Assembly: GCA_036653535.1 (NCBI GenBank)
Contig: JAVVTR010000001.1
Location: 310,001 to 374,000, forward strand
DNA: 64,000 bases
Direction: 5' to 3'
Origin: JAVVTR01 sp036653535
GTDB lineage: Bacteria; Bacteroidota; Bacteroidia; Bacteroidales; P3
Notes under the pieces: generated by a model
What the model was told of the DNA's origin: nothing
The model's database searches: none
What the model saw: only the letters and a program-made list of their open reading frames with translations
Translations under genes and position numbers: made by a program
In this document: positions 45,116 through 53,240 of the stretch, piece after piece
Layout: each line of letters starts with the position of its first letter
How positions within the stretch are numbered: the stretch's first letter is position 1

Positions 45116-47896
45116 CTAAATCGTCTTGCTTTTTTTAGGGGTCAAAAAACGGATAATCTCCCCTATCCATAAAACTAAAGAGCTAACCAAAGTTATAATA
45201 ATCCAATCCGATAAAGATAAGGGAGCGACACTAAACATTTGGCCTCCATAGTTCACTATAATAATTTGTCCTACTACAATTAATAGACCTACTAATACAA
45301 AACCATCTAAGCAATCTTTTATTCCTTTAAAGGCGGAACCGTGGGTTTTATATGCCTTAGCATTAAACATATTCCAAAATTGAAACATAACAAAAAAGGT
45401 AAAAAACAAGGATTTTTCATATAAAGAAAAGCCATGCCCATCTTTGGAAAAACGGAAGAAGTCTTGCACAAAAAGGTTCCAATCAAAATCTTTTAGGGAA
45501 CTGATATCTTCGTATTTGAAATATTGCATTAAACCAAACAAAACAACCACAAAAAGAAAACCTACACTTAAAATCCGACGGGTCATAGTGGGTTGAATAA
45601 TATGTTCCTTTTCTTTACGCGGTTTGTCTTTCATCACCTCTTCGTTGGGAGGCAAGGAAGCTAATGCCATCGCAGCAAAGGTGTCCATAATTAAATTTAC
45701 CCATAACATTTGGGTTACCGTTAAAGGAGATTCGGATCCCAAAAAAGCACCTATTAAAACGGTTAAACAGGCTGCTACGTTAATGGTCATCTGAAAAAGA
45801 ATAAAACGTTGTACGTTTTGATATAAGGAACGTCCCCACATAACAGCACGATTAATGCTGGTAAAGGAATTATCCAAAATAGTAATATCACTGGCTTCTT
45901 TGGCTACAGAGGTTCCATCTCCCATGGAAAGACCTACCTGTGCCGCATTCAAAGCAGGGGCATCGTTGGTTCCATCACCGGTAACAGCCACCACTTGTCC
46001 TTTCCTTTGAAGCGCTTTTACCAAACGTTCTTTATCCATAGGACGAGCACGAGATATGATTTTTAATTTTAAAACTCTCTCCTCTAATTCTTCCTCACTC
46101 AGAAGCCCAAATTCCGGCCCTGTAATTCTGTTTTCTTCGGTATATTCCTCTTTCCAAAGTTTAATTTGGCGAGCAATTTCTGTAGCAGTACCGGGAGTAT
46201 CTCCAGTAACAATTTTAATGTCTATGCCTGCATCTAAGCAACTTTGAATGGCTTCTGGTACATCGGATCGAACCGGATCGGAAATAGCCACTATGCCAAG
46301 GTATTTTAAGGGTAAATTCTTACGTAATTGGCCGTTTTCAAAACAAGAAATTTCTTGATCTTTGTCTATTTCTGCATAAGCAAAACCAAGGGTACGCATA
46401 GCTTTCGCTTGATAATCGGCCAATTGTTGATCGATATGAGCACTGTATTCCTCTGCTGGGACTTCTTTTCCATCTACAATAATCTCCTTACACAAGGATA
46501 ATACTATTTCGGGGGCTCCTTTTACAAACAACAAGCGTTTGCCCGGATGCAGAAAGGAATCTACCACCGTAGCCATGTATTTTCTTTCTGTAGAAAATGT
46601 AAGTTGCTCCACCATTTTTGCACTACTTCGTATTATTTCATAGTGTTCCCCCTGTGCATTTAACCATAATAGCAGAGCCCCTTCGGTAGGATTCCCCAAT
46701 ACTTTTAAGTGCATAGGATCGGTCTTTTCTAAAAATGCGGTGGTGTTTACAGCTATGTTTTCTTTAATGATGCGACTTAAATCATCGGCTTTCAATTCCA
46801 ATTTCTTTTCCGGAATATCGCCTAAAGCATAAAATACCGTTTCGTAAACGGTCATTTGATTTTGGGTCAGAGTTCCTGTTTTATCGGTACATATTACCGT
46901 ACATGCACCCATAGTTTCACAAGCGTGCATTTTCCGTACTAAATTATTGGCCGACAACATCCTTTTCATACTTAAGGCAAGAGAAAGGGTAACACTCATA
47001 GGAAGACCCTCCGGAACCGTAACCACAATAACAGTTACCGCAATCATTAACGTATTAAGCAAAAAACCGCCCAACTGAAGCCAATCTAAAGGAGCTTCAT
47101 GAAGCGAAAAATACATAATCAAACGCCCTACAATAATTAAAGTTGCCACCAAATAACTGGCATAAGTAATGAGTTTACTAAGCCTCTTTAATTGTTTATT
47201 CAGAGGGGTTTCTACTTGGTTTTCAATTTGTGAACCGGTGTATACCTTGCCATATTCTGTAGCATCTCCTACTCGTATTACCTCCGCTACGGCATGACCG
47301 TCTATAACAGTGGTTCCTCTTAAGACTTCATTAGATGGATAAGTCGAATCTTTATCGAATTGACTGGGATTGGTTGTTTTACCAATAGAAGGTTCGCCAG
47401 TCAAAGAAGATTCGTTAATTTGTAGGGAAACAGCATCTAATAAAGTGGCATCGGCAGGGACCTCATCGCCGGTTTCTAATAAAATAATATCACCCACCAC
47501 AATATCCTGCCTTCCTACTTCCACTACCCTTGCATTACGAATAACCCGCACTGCCGTTTCGTCGTTAATTTGATTTAAAATATCAAATTTTTTATTAGCA
47601 CTTCTTTCAAAAAGAAAACCTACTCCTGTCGCTAATAAAACCGCCAATAAAATACCTGCCGGCTCTAAGAAAACATTACCCGACTCTATGCCTGTAAAAT
47701 ATTGGTAACATGCCACTAAAAAAGAAAGGATTAAAGCAATAAGCAAAATACGAATAATGGGGTCTTTGAATTTTTCTAAAAATAGCCGCCAAACCGGTGT
47801 CTTCTTAGGAGGTGTAAGTATATTGCTCCCATTTTCCAATCGGCTTTTACTAACCAATTCGTTACTTAAACCTCTGAATTGAGTTTGTGTGTCCAT
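45116..47896 (-). CDS. PMCA/SERCA-type calcium-transporting P-type ATPase
   Basis: 926 residues, all P-type domains present. The actuator domain has SLTGEPSIGK. M4 carries VPEGLPMSVTLSLALSMKRM (the PEGL calcium motif). The phosphorylation site is CTDKTGTLTQNQM (Asp near residue 337). The nucleotide domain has KGAPEIVL, and the hinge is VTGDGTNDAPALNAAQVGLS. M6 has NLIMDTFAAMALASLPPNEE, the Asn/Asp pair of plasma-membrane calcium pumps. It exports Ca2+ from the cytoplasm at the cost of ATP. There is no calmodulin-like tail. It is a separate transcript, beginning 17 bases after the start-proximal neighbour's stop on the same strand. Confidence 0.93.
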   Translation of the reverse strand: MDTQTQFRGLSNELVSKSRLENGSNILTPPKKTPVWRLFLEKFKDPIIRILLIALILSFLVACYQYFTGIESGNVFLEPAGILLAVLLATGVGFLFERSANKKFDILNQINDETAVRVIRNARVVEVGRQDIVVGDIILLETGDEVPADATLLDAVSLQINESSLTGEPSIGKTTNPSQFDKDSTYPSNEVLRGTTVIDGHAVAEVIRVGDATEYGKVYTGSQIENQVETPLNKQLKRLSKLITYASYLVATLIIVGRLIMYFSLHEAPLDWLQLGGFLLNTLMIAVTVIVVTVPEGLPMSVTLSLALSMKRMLSANNLVRKMHACETMGACTVICTDKTGTLTQNQMTVYETVFYALGDIPEKKLELKADDLSRIIKENIAVNTTAFLEKTDPMHLKVLGNPTEGALLLWLNAQGEHYEIIRSSAKMVEQLTFSTERKYMATVVDSFLHPGKRLLFVKGAPEIVLSLCKEIIVDGKEVPAEEYSAHIDQQLADYQAKAMRTLGFAYAEIDKDQEISCFENGQLRKNLPLKYLGIVAISDPVRSDVPEAIQSCLDAGIDIKIVTGDTPGTATEIARQIKLWKEEYTEENRITGPEFGLLSEEELEERVLKLKIISRARPMDKERLVKALQRKGQVVAVTGDGTNDAPALNAAQVGLSMGDGTSVAKEASDITILDNSFTSINRAVMWGRSLYQNVQRFILFQMTINVAACLTVLIGAFLGSESPLTVTQMLWVNLIMDTFAAMALASLPPNEEVMKDKPRKEKEHIIQPTMTRRILSVGFLFVVVLFGLMQYFKYEDISSLKDFDWNLFVQDFFRFSKDGHGFSLYEKSLFFTFFVMFQFWNMFNAKAYKTHGSAFKGIKDCLDGFVLVGLLIVVGQIIIVNYGGQMFSVAPLSLSDWIIITLVSSLVLWIGEIIRFLTPKKSKTI

Positions 47897-47912
47897 GGAT
47901 ATTATTATTTTT

Positions 47913-49160
47913 TTATTTTATCTGTCGAATCAACATACCTGGAGAGAAACCACTTCCGGATAGTATTTTAAACGCAGTAGTGGTGCGTTCTGCTCCTTTG
48001 GCTTGTTCCTCAAAGGCCATGCAACGATTGTCCCAAATTTCTCCTCTTATGGGTTTTATGTTCCCTACTTTTTTATAAAAAGTTTTGCCTTGTGCATCTT
48101 CTACCCTCTCTAATACTTCAAATTTTGATTTTTCAGAAAGGCCTTCTTTTTTTCCAATTTTAGATTCTATTTTATTTGCATTTATAGAATATATAGGTGT
48201 TTTCACCTTAAATACTTCATATTTTTTTTGCAAAGAAACTATGTTTTTATCTAAGGCTCGGGTACAAACTTTGGTTATAACGTCGGCATTGCTCTTGAGC
48301 CCTCGCATAACCGTTTTATCGCTTTTTACCTTATACGAACCTATATATTTTAATTGAAATAAATCGTTGCTATTATCGAATATTTTTTTCCTTTGTAAAC
48401 AAAGCTCCTTGCTGCTATTGGTATCGCACCACAGTTGATTATAAAATACAGAAGCAACAGAATCGGTCCACTGCAATTGATATAAATGAGAACTTACTTT
48501 AACGGTAAAGCCGGCAATTAAATTGGAAATGGAAGCACCTAAATCTGCTACGGATTTCGCTAAATCTCCCACAGGCGTTCCAGCGGAACCTGCAGCAGAG
48601 GCAATGGCCGCAAAAATAGCGATTGCTATTTTTGCATTCGCTTCTTTATCCACATAGACAATATCATTTACCATAACAAAGGTATTGCCTATTAATTCTT
48701 CGCCTGCATCGGAAAGCAGAACCAGTCCTCTTTTACTCATTCTAGCTTTTTCTACATCCATTTCAGAAGCGTTGTAATTTCCTCTTTCTGCCAAAAGAGA
48801 TACGTCAAAGGTGCCAGTTGTATTATCTCTATGAAACCATTTACCAACCATCCTTTTCGCAACTTTTGCTTTCATTAAAAAATCTTCAATATGCTCCATT
48901 TTTGTTTTATTGGAATTGGTATCCAAAATTACTCTTCTAATTCTCAAATTATGATTTTCGTATTTGTCGGGCGTTGGCATAGCAACAAATACAGAATCTA
49001 TTTCATGTGCATACTTCGCTTGGGGATGTGTGATTAAAATCGTGTACAAAGAACTTCTACGATATTTTTCTATTTCTGTTCCTGTATTTTGAGCCCGCAA
49101 GCCTTGTACAAGAAATAAAAAAATAAAATAAAATACAAACAAGGTTGTGTAATGTTTCAT
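47913..49160 (-). CDS. Secreted protein of unknown function
   Basis: 415 residues. A signal peptide (LFVFYFIFLFLVQGLRAQ, cleavage near residue 23) is followed by a region with EIDSVFVAMPTPDKYENHNL. A long hydrophobic, Gly/Ala-rich stretch (AKIAIAIFAAIASAAGSAGT, residues ~180-215) could be a membrane segment or amphipathic glycine helix. The rest is a mixed domain ending SGSGFSPGMLIRQIK. I do not recognise a family beyond similarity in style to other Bacteroidota envelope proteins. It stands at the 3' end of a five-gene run of exported proteins (47.9-52.5 kb), suggesting a shared envelope role. Confidence 0.7.
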   Translation of the reverse strand: MKHYTTLFVFYFIFLFLVQGLRAQNTGTEIEKYRRSSLYTILITHPQAKYAHEIDSVFVAMPTPDKYENHNLRIRRVILDTNSNKTKMEHIEDFLMKAKVAKRMVGKWFHRDNTTGTFDVSLLAERGNYNASEMDVEKARMSKRGLVLLSDAGEELIGNTFVMVNDIVYVDKEANAKIAIAIFAAIASAAGSAGTPVGDLAKSVADLGASISNLIAGFTVKVSSHLYQLQWTDSVASVFYNQLWCDTNSSKELCLQRKKIFDNSNDLFQLKYIGSYKVKSDKTVMRGLKSNADVITKVCTRALDKNIVSLQKKYEVFKVKTPIYSINANKIESKIGKKEGLSEKSKFEVLERVEDAQGKTFYKKVGNIKPIRGEIWDNRCMAFEEQAKGAERTTTAFKILSGSGFSPGMLIRQIK

Positions 49161-49215
49161 TATTATCTTTATTATTTATGTAATAAAAAGGAAATATGTA
49201 AGGGGAAAAGTATGC

Positions 49216-49254
49216 GGCATAAGTATAGAACAACGTTTGTTCTATACTTATGCC
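49216..49254 (-). terminator. Perfect 18-bp hairpin
   Basis: GGCATAAGTATAGAACAA (49216-49233) pairs exactly with 49237-49254 around CGT. It is downstream of the gene ending at 49276 and upstream of the gene starting at 49160. It may attenuate or separate the two transcripts, or act as a stabiliser. Confidence 0.6.
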
Positions 49255-49275
49255 ACAAGGGTGAAAACTGGTAGG

Positions 49276-50250
49276 CTATCTTCTAACCCAATCTAAAATA
49301 TAGGTAGTAGGTTGTTGTCCTTTTCCAAAAGCAACGCCTATATCTCGCATGGCAGCAATACGTTGGCTTTCTAAATCTACCCCATCTTGCCATTTCTTCA
49401 TCTCAAATTTCCAATCGTCCAAAACTTTATTTTTAATCTCCATATATAAACCTTGGGCTTCGGCGTAACATTTTGCATCTGGATAAATTTGACTTAAATA
49501 ACTTCCTGCCGAAGCGGCACCAGTCGAATTTTGCTCAGCCGCCCAAGCAGACTTTGCTTTGGCGAAATTTATATCACATAAACGATCTACATATTGTTGA
49601 TAAATAGTAGCCGTATTAGCTAAGGCCAAATCGTAGCATTCTCCACACGCATCGGGAACAGAGGTAAGCAAATAGATAGCTTCTTCGTACTGCTTTTGAG
49701 AAGCTAAACTGTTGGCGCGTTTGATGATATTGGCACATTGAAATTTGTAGTAATCTATAATTTTCGTTTTCCCTTCATCCATGAATTTAGCCAATATGGG
49801 AGAATTTGCATTAATAGATTTAAGCGCATTGATAAAACATTTTGTTTCGTTGGTTCCCACCCCTTTTACATTCATAGTAACCGAGGAATATATTTTTTGA
49901 TCGAAATAATCCGCAATATAAAAAGTAACCTCCATATTCAATGCTATTTGCTGGGGAGGTCCGGCTATTATGTCTTTAGAAAGCATAGCAAATTGAGCCG
50001 TAATAAAAAAACGACCAAAATCGGGTCCAGCGGCAATGCCATTTTTTACTGCAGCCTGCACCAATTTATTGGAAAGATAAGCATTGGCTCCTTGAGGAAA
50101 AGGATCTTGCTGCTCGGGAATCATAACGGTTAAAACTATCCCTTTACCTAAGCCGTTGGGAACATTTTGATTTTCCTCTTGTGCCCTTACTGCCGTAAGG
50201 GAAAAAAAGAATCCCGTTAAAACGGCCAGCCATTTCATTATATTTTTCAT
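49276..50250 (-). CDS. Secreted protein of unknown function (OmpA/curli-secretion-like context)
   Basis: 324 residues with a signal peptide (MKWLAVLTGFFFSLTAVRAQ). The N-terminal half (LTVMIPEQQDPFPQGANAYL) resembles the CsgG/LPP20-like beta-alpha domains of outer-membrane proteins that assemble cargo. It carries ITAQFAMLSKDIIAGPPQQI and later helical segments with QYEEAIYLLTSVPDACGECY. The family is unnamed to me. Position between similar exported genes fits an operon for envelope assembly. Confidence 0.65.
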   Translation of the reverse strand: MKNIMKWLAVLTGFFFSLTAVRAQEENQNVPNGLGKGIVLTVMIPEQQDPFPQGANAYLSNKLVQAAVKNGIAAGPDFGRFFITAQFAMLSKDIIAGPPQQIALNMEVTFYIADYFDQKIYSSVTMNVKGVGTNETKCFINALKSINANSPILAKFMDEGKTKIIDYYKFQCANIIKRANSLASQKQYEEAIYLLTSVPDACGECYDLALANTATIYQQYVDRLCDINFAKAKSAWAAEQNSTGAASAGSYLSQIYPDAKCYAEAQGLYMEIKNKVLDDWKFEMKKWQDGVDLESQRIAAMRDIGVAFGKGQQPTTYILDWVRR

Positions 50251-50320
50251 TTGTACTGATTTTAAATTATTACTATACTAAGCCTAATCTTGGCTTTTGT
50301 ACTGGAGAATATACACTAAC

Positions 50321-50460
50321 GGTAAAAAATATTTCTACTGCTATAAAAGTATTTCTACGGAAAGGGACTCCTCCTATTATAAAGATATTTCTACTATTAT
50401 GCTGGCATTTTGCCTGTTATAAAGGCATGCCTCCTATTATAAAGGCATGCCTACCACTAT
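50321..50460. repeat. Seven imperfect 20-bp tandem repeats
   Basis: Aligned in phase, seven consecutive 20-base units fill 50321-50460. The last two, starting 50421 and 50441, share AAAGGCATGCCT, and the second, fourth and sixth share other blocks such as TATTTCTAC or CTCCTATTAT. The palindrome AGGCATGCCT occurs in units six and seven. The array lies in the untranslated gap after the gene on the minus strand and ends at its stop codon (50457). Confidence 0.8.
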
Positions 50461-51416
50461 TTTTCTCCCAAAATCAAAGAGGCACTACCCAAACCTTTGA
50501 TTACCACTTTAGACTCTATTTTGTAAGGATCTTTACGAAGAAAACTTCTTAAATCTCTTACAAAAGATTCGGTATCCATGGCCATGCCATTGCTTTTATA
50601 AAGGGGTATTCGCACTTGTTCGAAATAAATATAATTTTCGGAAGCATCCGATTTACTATACCTATGATTAACGGTGTTGTTGTACATCCATTCGTCTATC
50701 ACTTCGCTCAATTCTTTATCGCTGTATTCCTTTTCTAAATCCAATCCGGAACCATTGTCAAAAACACGCACATTTACTACTACTTCGCGTCCATTGGCAA
50801 ATAAATCATCAAAATAGTTTTGCAATTGTGCGGTGAAATTATCCATATTAGCCAAAACTGCTTCCTCTAATAAAACCGGTATATCGGCGGTTAAAGAAGG
50901 GGTTCCACTACCTTGTGCTCCTGCTATTTGTTTGTTGGTGTAGGGATCCAAACCCTGTAAATTATAGGTAACATAAGACTTAGGACCGGAGGTGTGTACC
51001 GTCCAGGTTAACTGCAAGATAATATCGGCCTTGGCCACTCTTTTAAACCTATCTAAGGGAGATTCTATCAACTCAGCCCCAGAGGTTTTACTAACGGTAA
51101 GATTATCTTCTGCCGTGCTTTGTTCTATGGATTTTAATACCGTTTCCATATTTTTTAAAGGGAAACCTCTTTCTGCCATCAAGGAATTAATTTTAGAAAT
51201 AACCAATAATAAATTAGCATCATTTTGTAGTGCTTTTTTATAATTTGGTATTATTTGCTCGCTTCCCTGATTATCAAAAGTGCTTGTATATCCGTTTTGA
51301 ACAGACCATACATCACTGGGTACCACCATTAAGGTTGGCTTTTTTGCCTGACCAAATGCAGCAGCTGTAAATAAGAAACAACTGCATAGAAATAGAATTA
51401 CTTTTTGCATAATCAA
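50457..51416 (-). CDS. DUF6175-like exported protein
   Basis: 319 residues. A signal peptide (QKVILFLCSCFLFTAAAFGQ) is followed by LMVVPSDVWSVQNGYTSTFD and KVISKINSLMAERGFPLKNM-like segments. The region around FKRVAKADIILQLTWTVHTS resembles the DUF6175 family as I know it. The C-terminal half has TESFVRDLRSFLRKDPYKIE. No active site is visible. It is likely an outer-membrane or periplasmic component co-expressed with the LPP20-like genes immediately upstream. An in-frame ATG two codons into the listed start gives the same signal peptide. Confidence 0.7.
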   Translation of the reverse strand: MIMQKVILFLCSCFLFTAAAFGQAKKPTLMVVPSDVWSVQNGYTSTFDNQGSEQIIPNYKKALQNDANLLLVISKINSLMAERGFPLKNMETVLKSIEQSTAEDNLTVSKTSGAELIESPLDRFKRVAKADIILQLTWTVHTSGPKSYVTYNLQGLDPYTNKQIAGAQGSGTPSLTADIPVLLEEAVLANMDNFTAQLQNYFDDLFANGREVVVNVRVFDNGSGLDLEKEYSDKELSEVIDEWMYNNTVNHRYSKSDASENYIYFEQVRIPLYKSNGMAMDTESFVRDLRSFLRKDPYKIESKVVIKGLGSASLILGEK

Positions 51417-51466
51417 TAATTTTAATTTTAGACCCTATATACTTTCGTTGTGCTTGATTTTTGTAT

Positions 51467-51952
51467 TTATTTTTGTAAAATACCATCTTGGATTAAACGA
51501 TCTTGTAATTTATTGTATTCTACACGAACCGTTACACCATACTTAATTTCATCTTTGGTGCGTTCTCTATGAAAAGTAGAAGTTCGCTTATCTTTATAAT
51601 TTACATATTTTTCAAAATCTCCTCCATCTTGAAAAAAACGATTAAAATAAGTTTCGTATTTTTCTTGTGCATTTACGTCCATAAGCAGGGGCTTGAGTTT
51701 ACAATCGGATTTCCCCTTTGAAATGCCTTTGAAAATAACATCTCTTAAAGCGTTTTTTCGAGCTTGAGCCAAGGCGTCTATTTGATTTCTACCTATACCC
51801 CATGCTCTTAATGTATAAGATCCGTCTAATTCGGAATTTAAACATTCGGTTTCGTAATTTTGGTACCCTCCCAATCTTTTGCTATTATTACAGGCAAGAA
51901 AGCAAGAAGCAATACATAAAATTAGGACCGTTCTTATAATTGTTTTTTTCAT
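51467..51952 (-). CDS. Probable lipoprotein, LPP20-like
   Basis: 161 residues. The N-terminus MKKTIIRTVLILCIASCFLA is followed by Cys-Asn-Asn, a typical lipobox (FLAC) with Cys near residue 21. The mature part, GSYTLRAWGIGRNQIDALAQ and ARKNALRDVIFKGI, matches the protein encoded just upstream at 51964. The two are paralogues of about 160 residues. The segment FFQDGGDFEKYVNYKD and the end VTVRVEYNKLQDRL are also shared in pattern. An outer-membrane lipoprotein of the LPP20/CsgG-related type is likely. Confidence 0.75.
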   Translation of the reverse strand: MKKTIIRTVLILCIASCFLACNNSKRLGGYQNYETECLNSELDGSYTLRAWGIGRNQIDALAQARKNALRDVIFKGISKGKSDCKLKPLLMDVNAQEKYETYFNRFFQDGGDFEKYVNYKDKRTSTFHRERTKDEIKYGVTVRVEYNKLQDRLIQDGILQK

Positions 51953-51963
51953 GTTTGTGTTTT

Positions 51964-52470
51964 TTAAAATCCGGTGGATAATCCTTTAATTATTCCAGCA
52001 GTTTCCAAATCTTTTCTAAGCTGATCTTTGGCTACAGAAATTACTACTCCCACTTTGTATTCTCTCCCTATTTTCACCTTCTCTAAACCTCTTGAAGCGG
52101 AAAGAACGTATTTCATATAATCTCCACCATCGCTAAAAAATTTCTTAAAATAATCGGATTGTTCCTGTTGTAAAGTAGGATTACGTGCTATGGGTTTTTG
52201 TGCCGGACAACCTTGAGTTTTACCTGCAATTCCTTTAAAAATAATTCCATGTACTGCATTTTTTTTGGATTGTTCGGTGGCAATTTGCGCTTTTTTGGAA
52301 TAGCTCCATACTTTTACCATATAGGTGCCGTCGGATCCTACCCCAGCACACTCTATGTCGTAGCGCCAAGCTTCGGTTGCTTTATTGGCTTGTTTCTTTT
52401 TATCGGCATGTGCAGTGCCAAAGGCTATTACTACTATTAGTAAAGTAAGAATAGTTTGTAGCTTTTTCAT
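51964..52470 (-). CDS. Secreted paralogue of the LPP20-like lipoprotein
   Basis: 168 residues. The signal peptide (MKKLQTILTLLIVVIAFGTA, then HA) lacks a lipobox Cys, so unlike its paralogue at 51467 it should be soluble. The core GTYMVKVWSYSKKAQIATEQ and SKKNAVHGIIFKGI parallels GSYTLRAWGIGRNQIDALAQ and ARKNALRDVIFKGI. FFSDGGDYMKYVLSASRG parallels FFQDGGDFEKYVNYKD. The genes are 11 bases apart and first in the exported run, with a -7 box at 52526-52533. Confidence 0.75.
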   Translation of the reverse strand: MKKLQTILTLLIVVIAFGTAHADKKKQANKATEAWRYDIECAGVGSDGTYMVKVWSYSKKAQIATEQSKKNAVHGIIFKGIAGKTQGCPAQKPIARNPTLQQEQSDYFKKFFSDGGDYMKYVLSASRGLEKVKIGREYKVGVVISVAKDQLRKDLETAGIIKGLSTGF

Positions 52471-52525
52471 ATGTACTTGTTTTTATTAGAATGTTGTTTG
52501 TTTTATTGTCGTTTTTAATTTGTAG

Positions 52526-52533
52526 CAAATTTA
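52526..52533 (-). promoter_or_regulatory. -7 element of the exported-protein operon
   Basis: The minus strand reads TAAATTTG, an exact TAnnTTTG match, 56 bases upstream of the start at 52470. The -33 region is not clear. Confidence 0.5.
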
Positions 52534-52706
52534 GTTATTTTTAGTTATATTCGTATATTCTTTGCGTAATTTTTTAGAAAAAAGAAATTCTAATTTTACG
52601 CTTTCGTTAAGCCATAAATAGGATTTCTATTTACTTAAATTATGCTATGCAAAATCTTTCATTTTATCCACAATGTTTGTTGCTTAAGTTTGGATAAAAA
52701 GTAATT

Positions 52707-53117
52707 TTAATGAGCCCAGTGTATTTGTATATTCATTTCCACGGATCCCTCTAAAGTATTGTGCACTGCACAGCTAAGAGCAGCTCTTTCTAAGGTTTTC
52801 TTTTCTTTATCGGTATAATTCTTATCTGGCATTTGAACCACAACCTCTAATTGGGCCACATGACGAGGCTTATCGCCCATAATTTTGCTTACCTCTGCTT
52901 GGGCCCCTTCTATTTGCATACCCATGGTATGAGCAAAAATTCCCATCGTCGTTAATATACAACTACCCAAAGCGGTAGCGAATAAATCGGTTGGAGAAAA
53001 AGATTCTCCTTTTCCAAAATTATCTACGGGAGCTTCCGTAATTATTTTGGTTCCGCTTTGCAAATGTTCACATTCTACTTTTAAATCTCCTAAATACCTT
53101 GTTTTAATGCTTGCCAT
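52707..53117 (-). CDS. OsmC/Ohr family peroxiredoxin-like protein
   Basis: 136 residues. The family signature TDLFATALGSCILTTMGIFA contains the first redox Cys, and ERAALSCAVHNTLEG the second. The order and spacing fit OsmC-type (YhfA-like) proteins that reduce organic hydroperoxides with dithiol partners. It is divergent from the RlmI-like gene across 123 bases that contain back-to-back promoters and an inverted repeat. Confidence 0.9.
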   Translation of the reverse strand: MASIKTRYLGDLKVECEHLQSGTKIITEAPVDNFGKGESFSPTDLFATALGSCILTTMGIFAHTMGMQIEGAQAEVSKIMGDKPRHVAQLEVVVQMPDKNYTDKEKKTLERAALSCAVHNTLEGSVEMNIQIHWAH

Positions 53118-53146
53118 TCCTTTTCTTTTTTATGTTATAAAAGACC

Positions 53147-53163
53147 TACCACTAATAGTGGTA
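53147..53163. promoter_or_regulatory. 17-bp inverted repeat in the OsmC leader
   Basis: TACCACT and AGTGGTA flank AAT as perfect inverse complements, 30 bases ahead of the OsmC start. It sits in the transcribed leader, downstream of that gene's -7 box, where a repressor could block elongation. Confidence 0.5.
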
Positions 53164-53176
53164 CAAATTGGTTGTA

Positions 53177-53184
53177 CAAAGATA
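53177..53184 (-). promoter_or_regulatory. -7 element of the OsmC gene
   Basis: The minus strand reads TATCTTTG, an exact TAnnTTTG match, 60 bases upstream of the OsmC start. Confidence 0.55.
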
Positions 53185-53215
53185 AAAAATATTTTTCACC
53201 ACCACTATAAAATAT

Positions 53216-53223
53216 TACCTTTG
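53216..53223 (+). promoter_or_regulatory. -7 element of the RlmI-like gene
   Basis: TACCTTTG on the plus strand is an exact match, 17 bases before the start at 53241. A TTTC at 53194-53197, 18 bases upstream, is a near -33 box. The leader is very short, about 11 bases. Confidence 0.6.
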
Positions 53224-53240
53224 TCCATCAAGGAAAAAAT

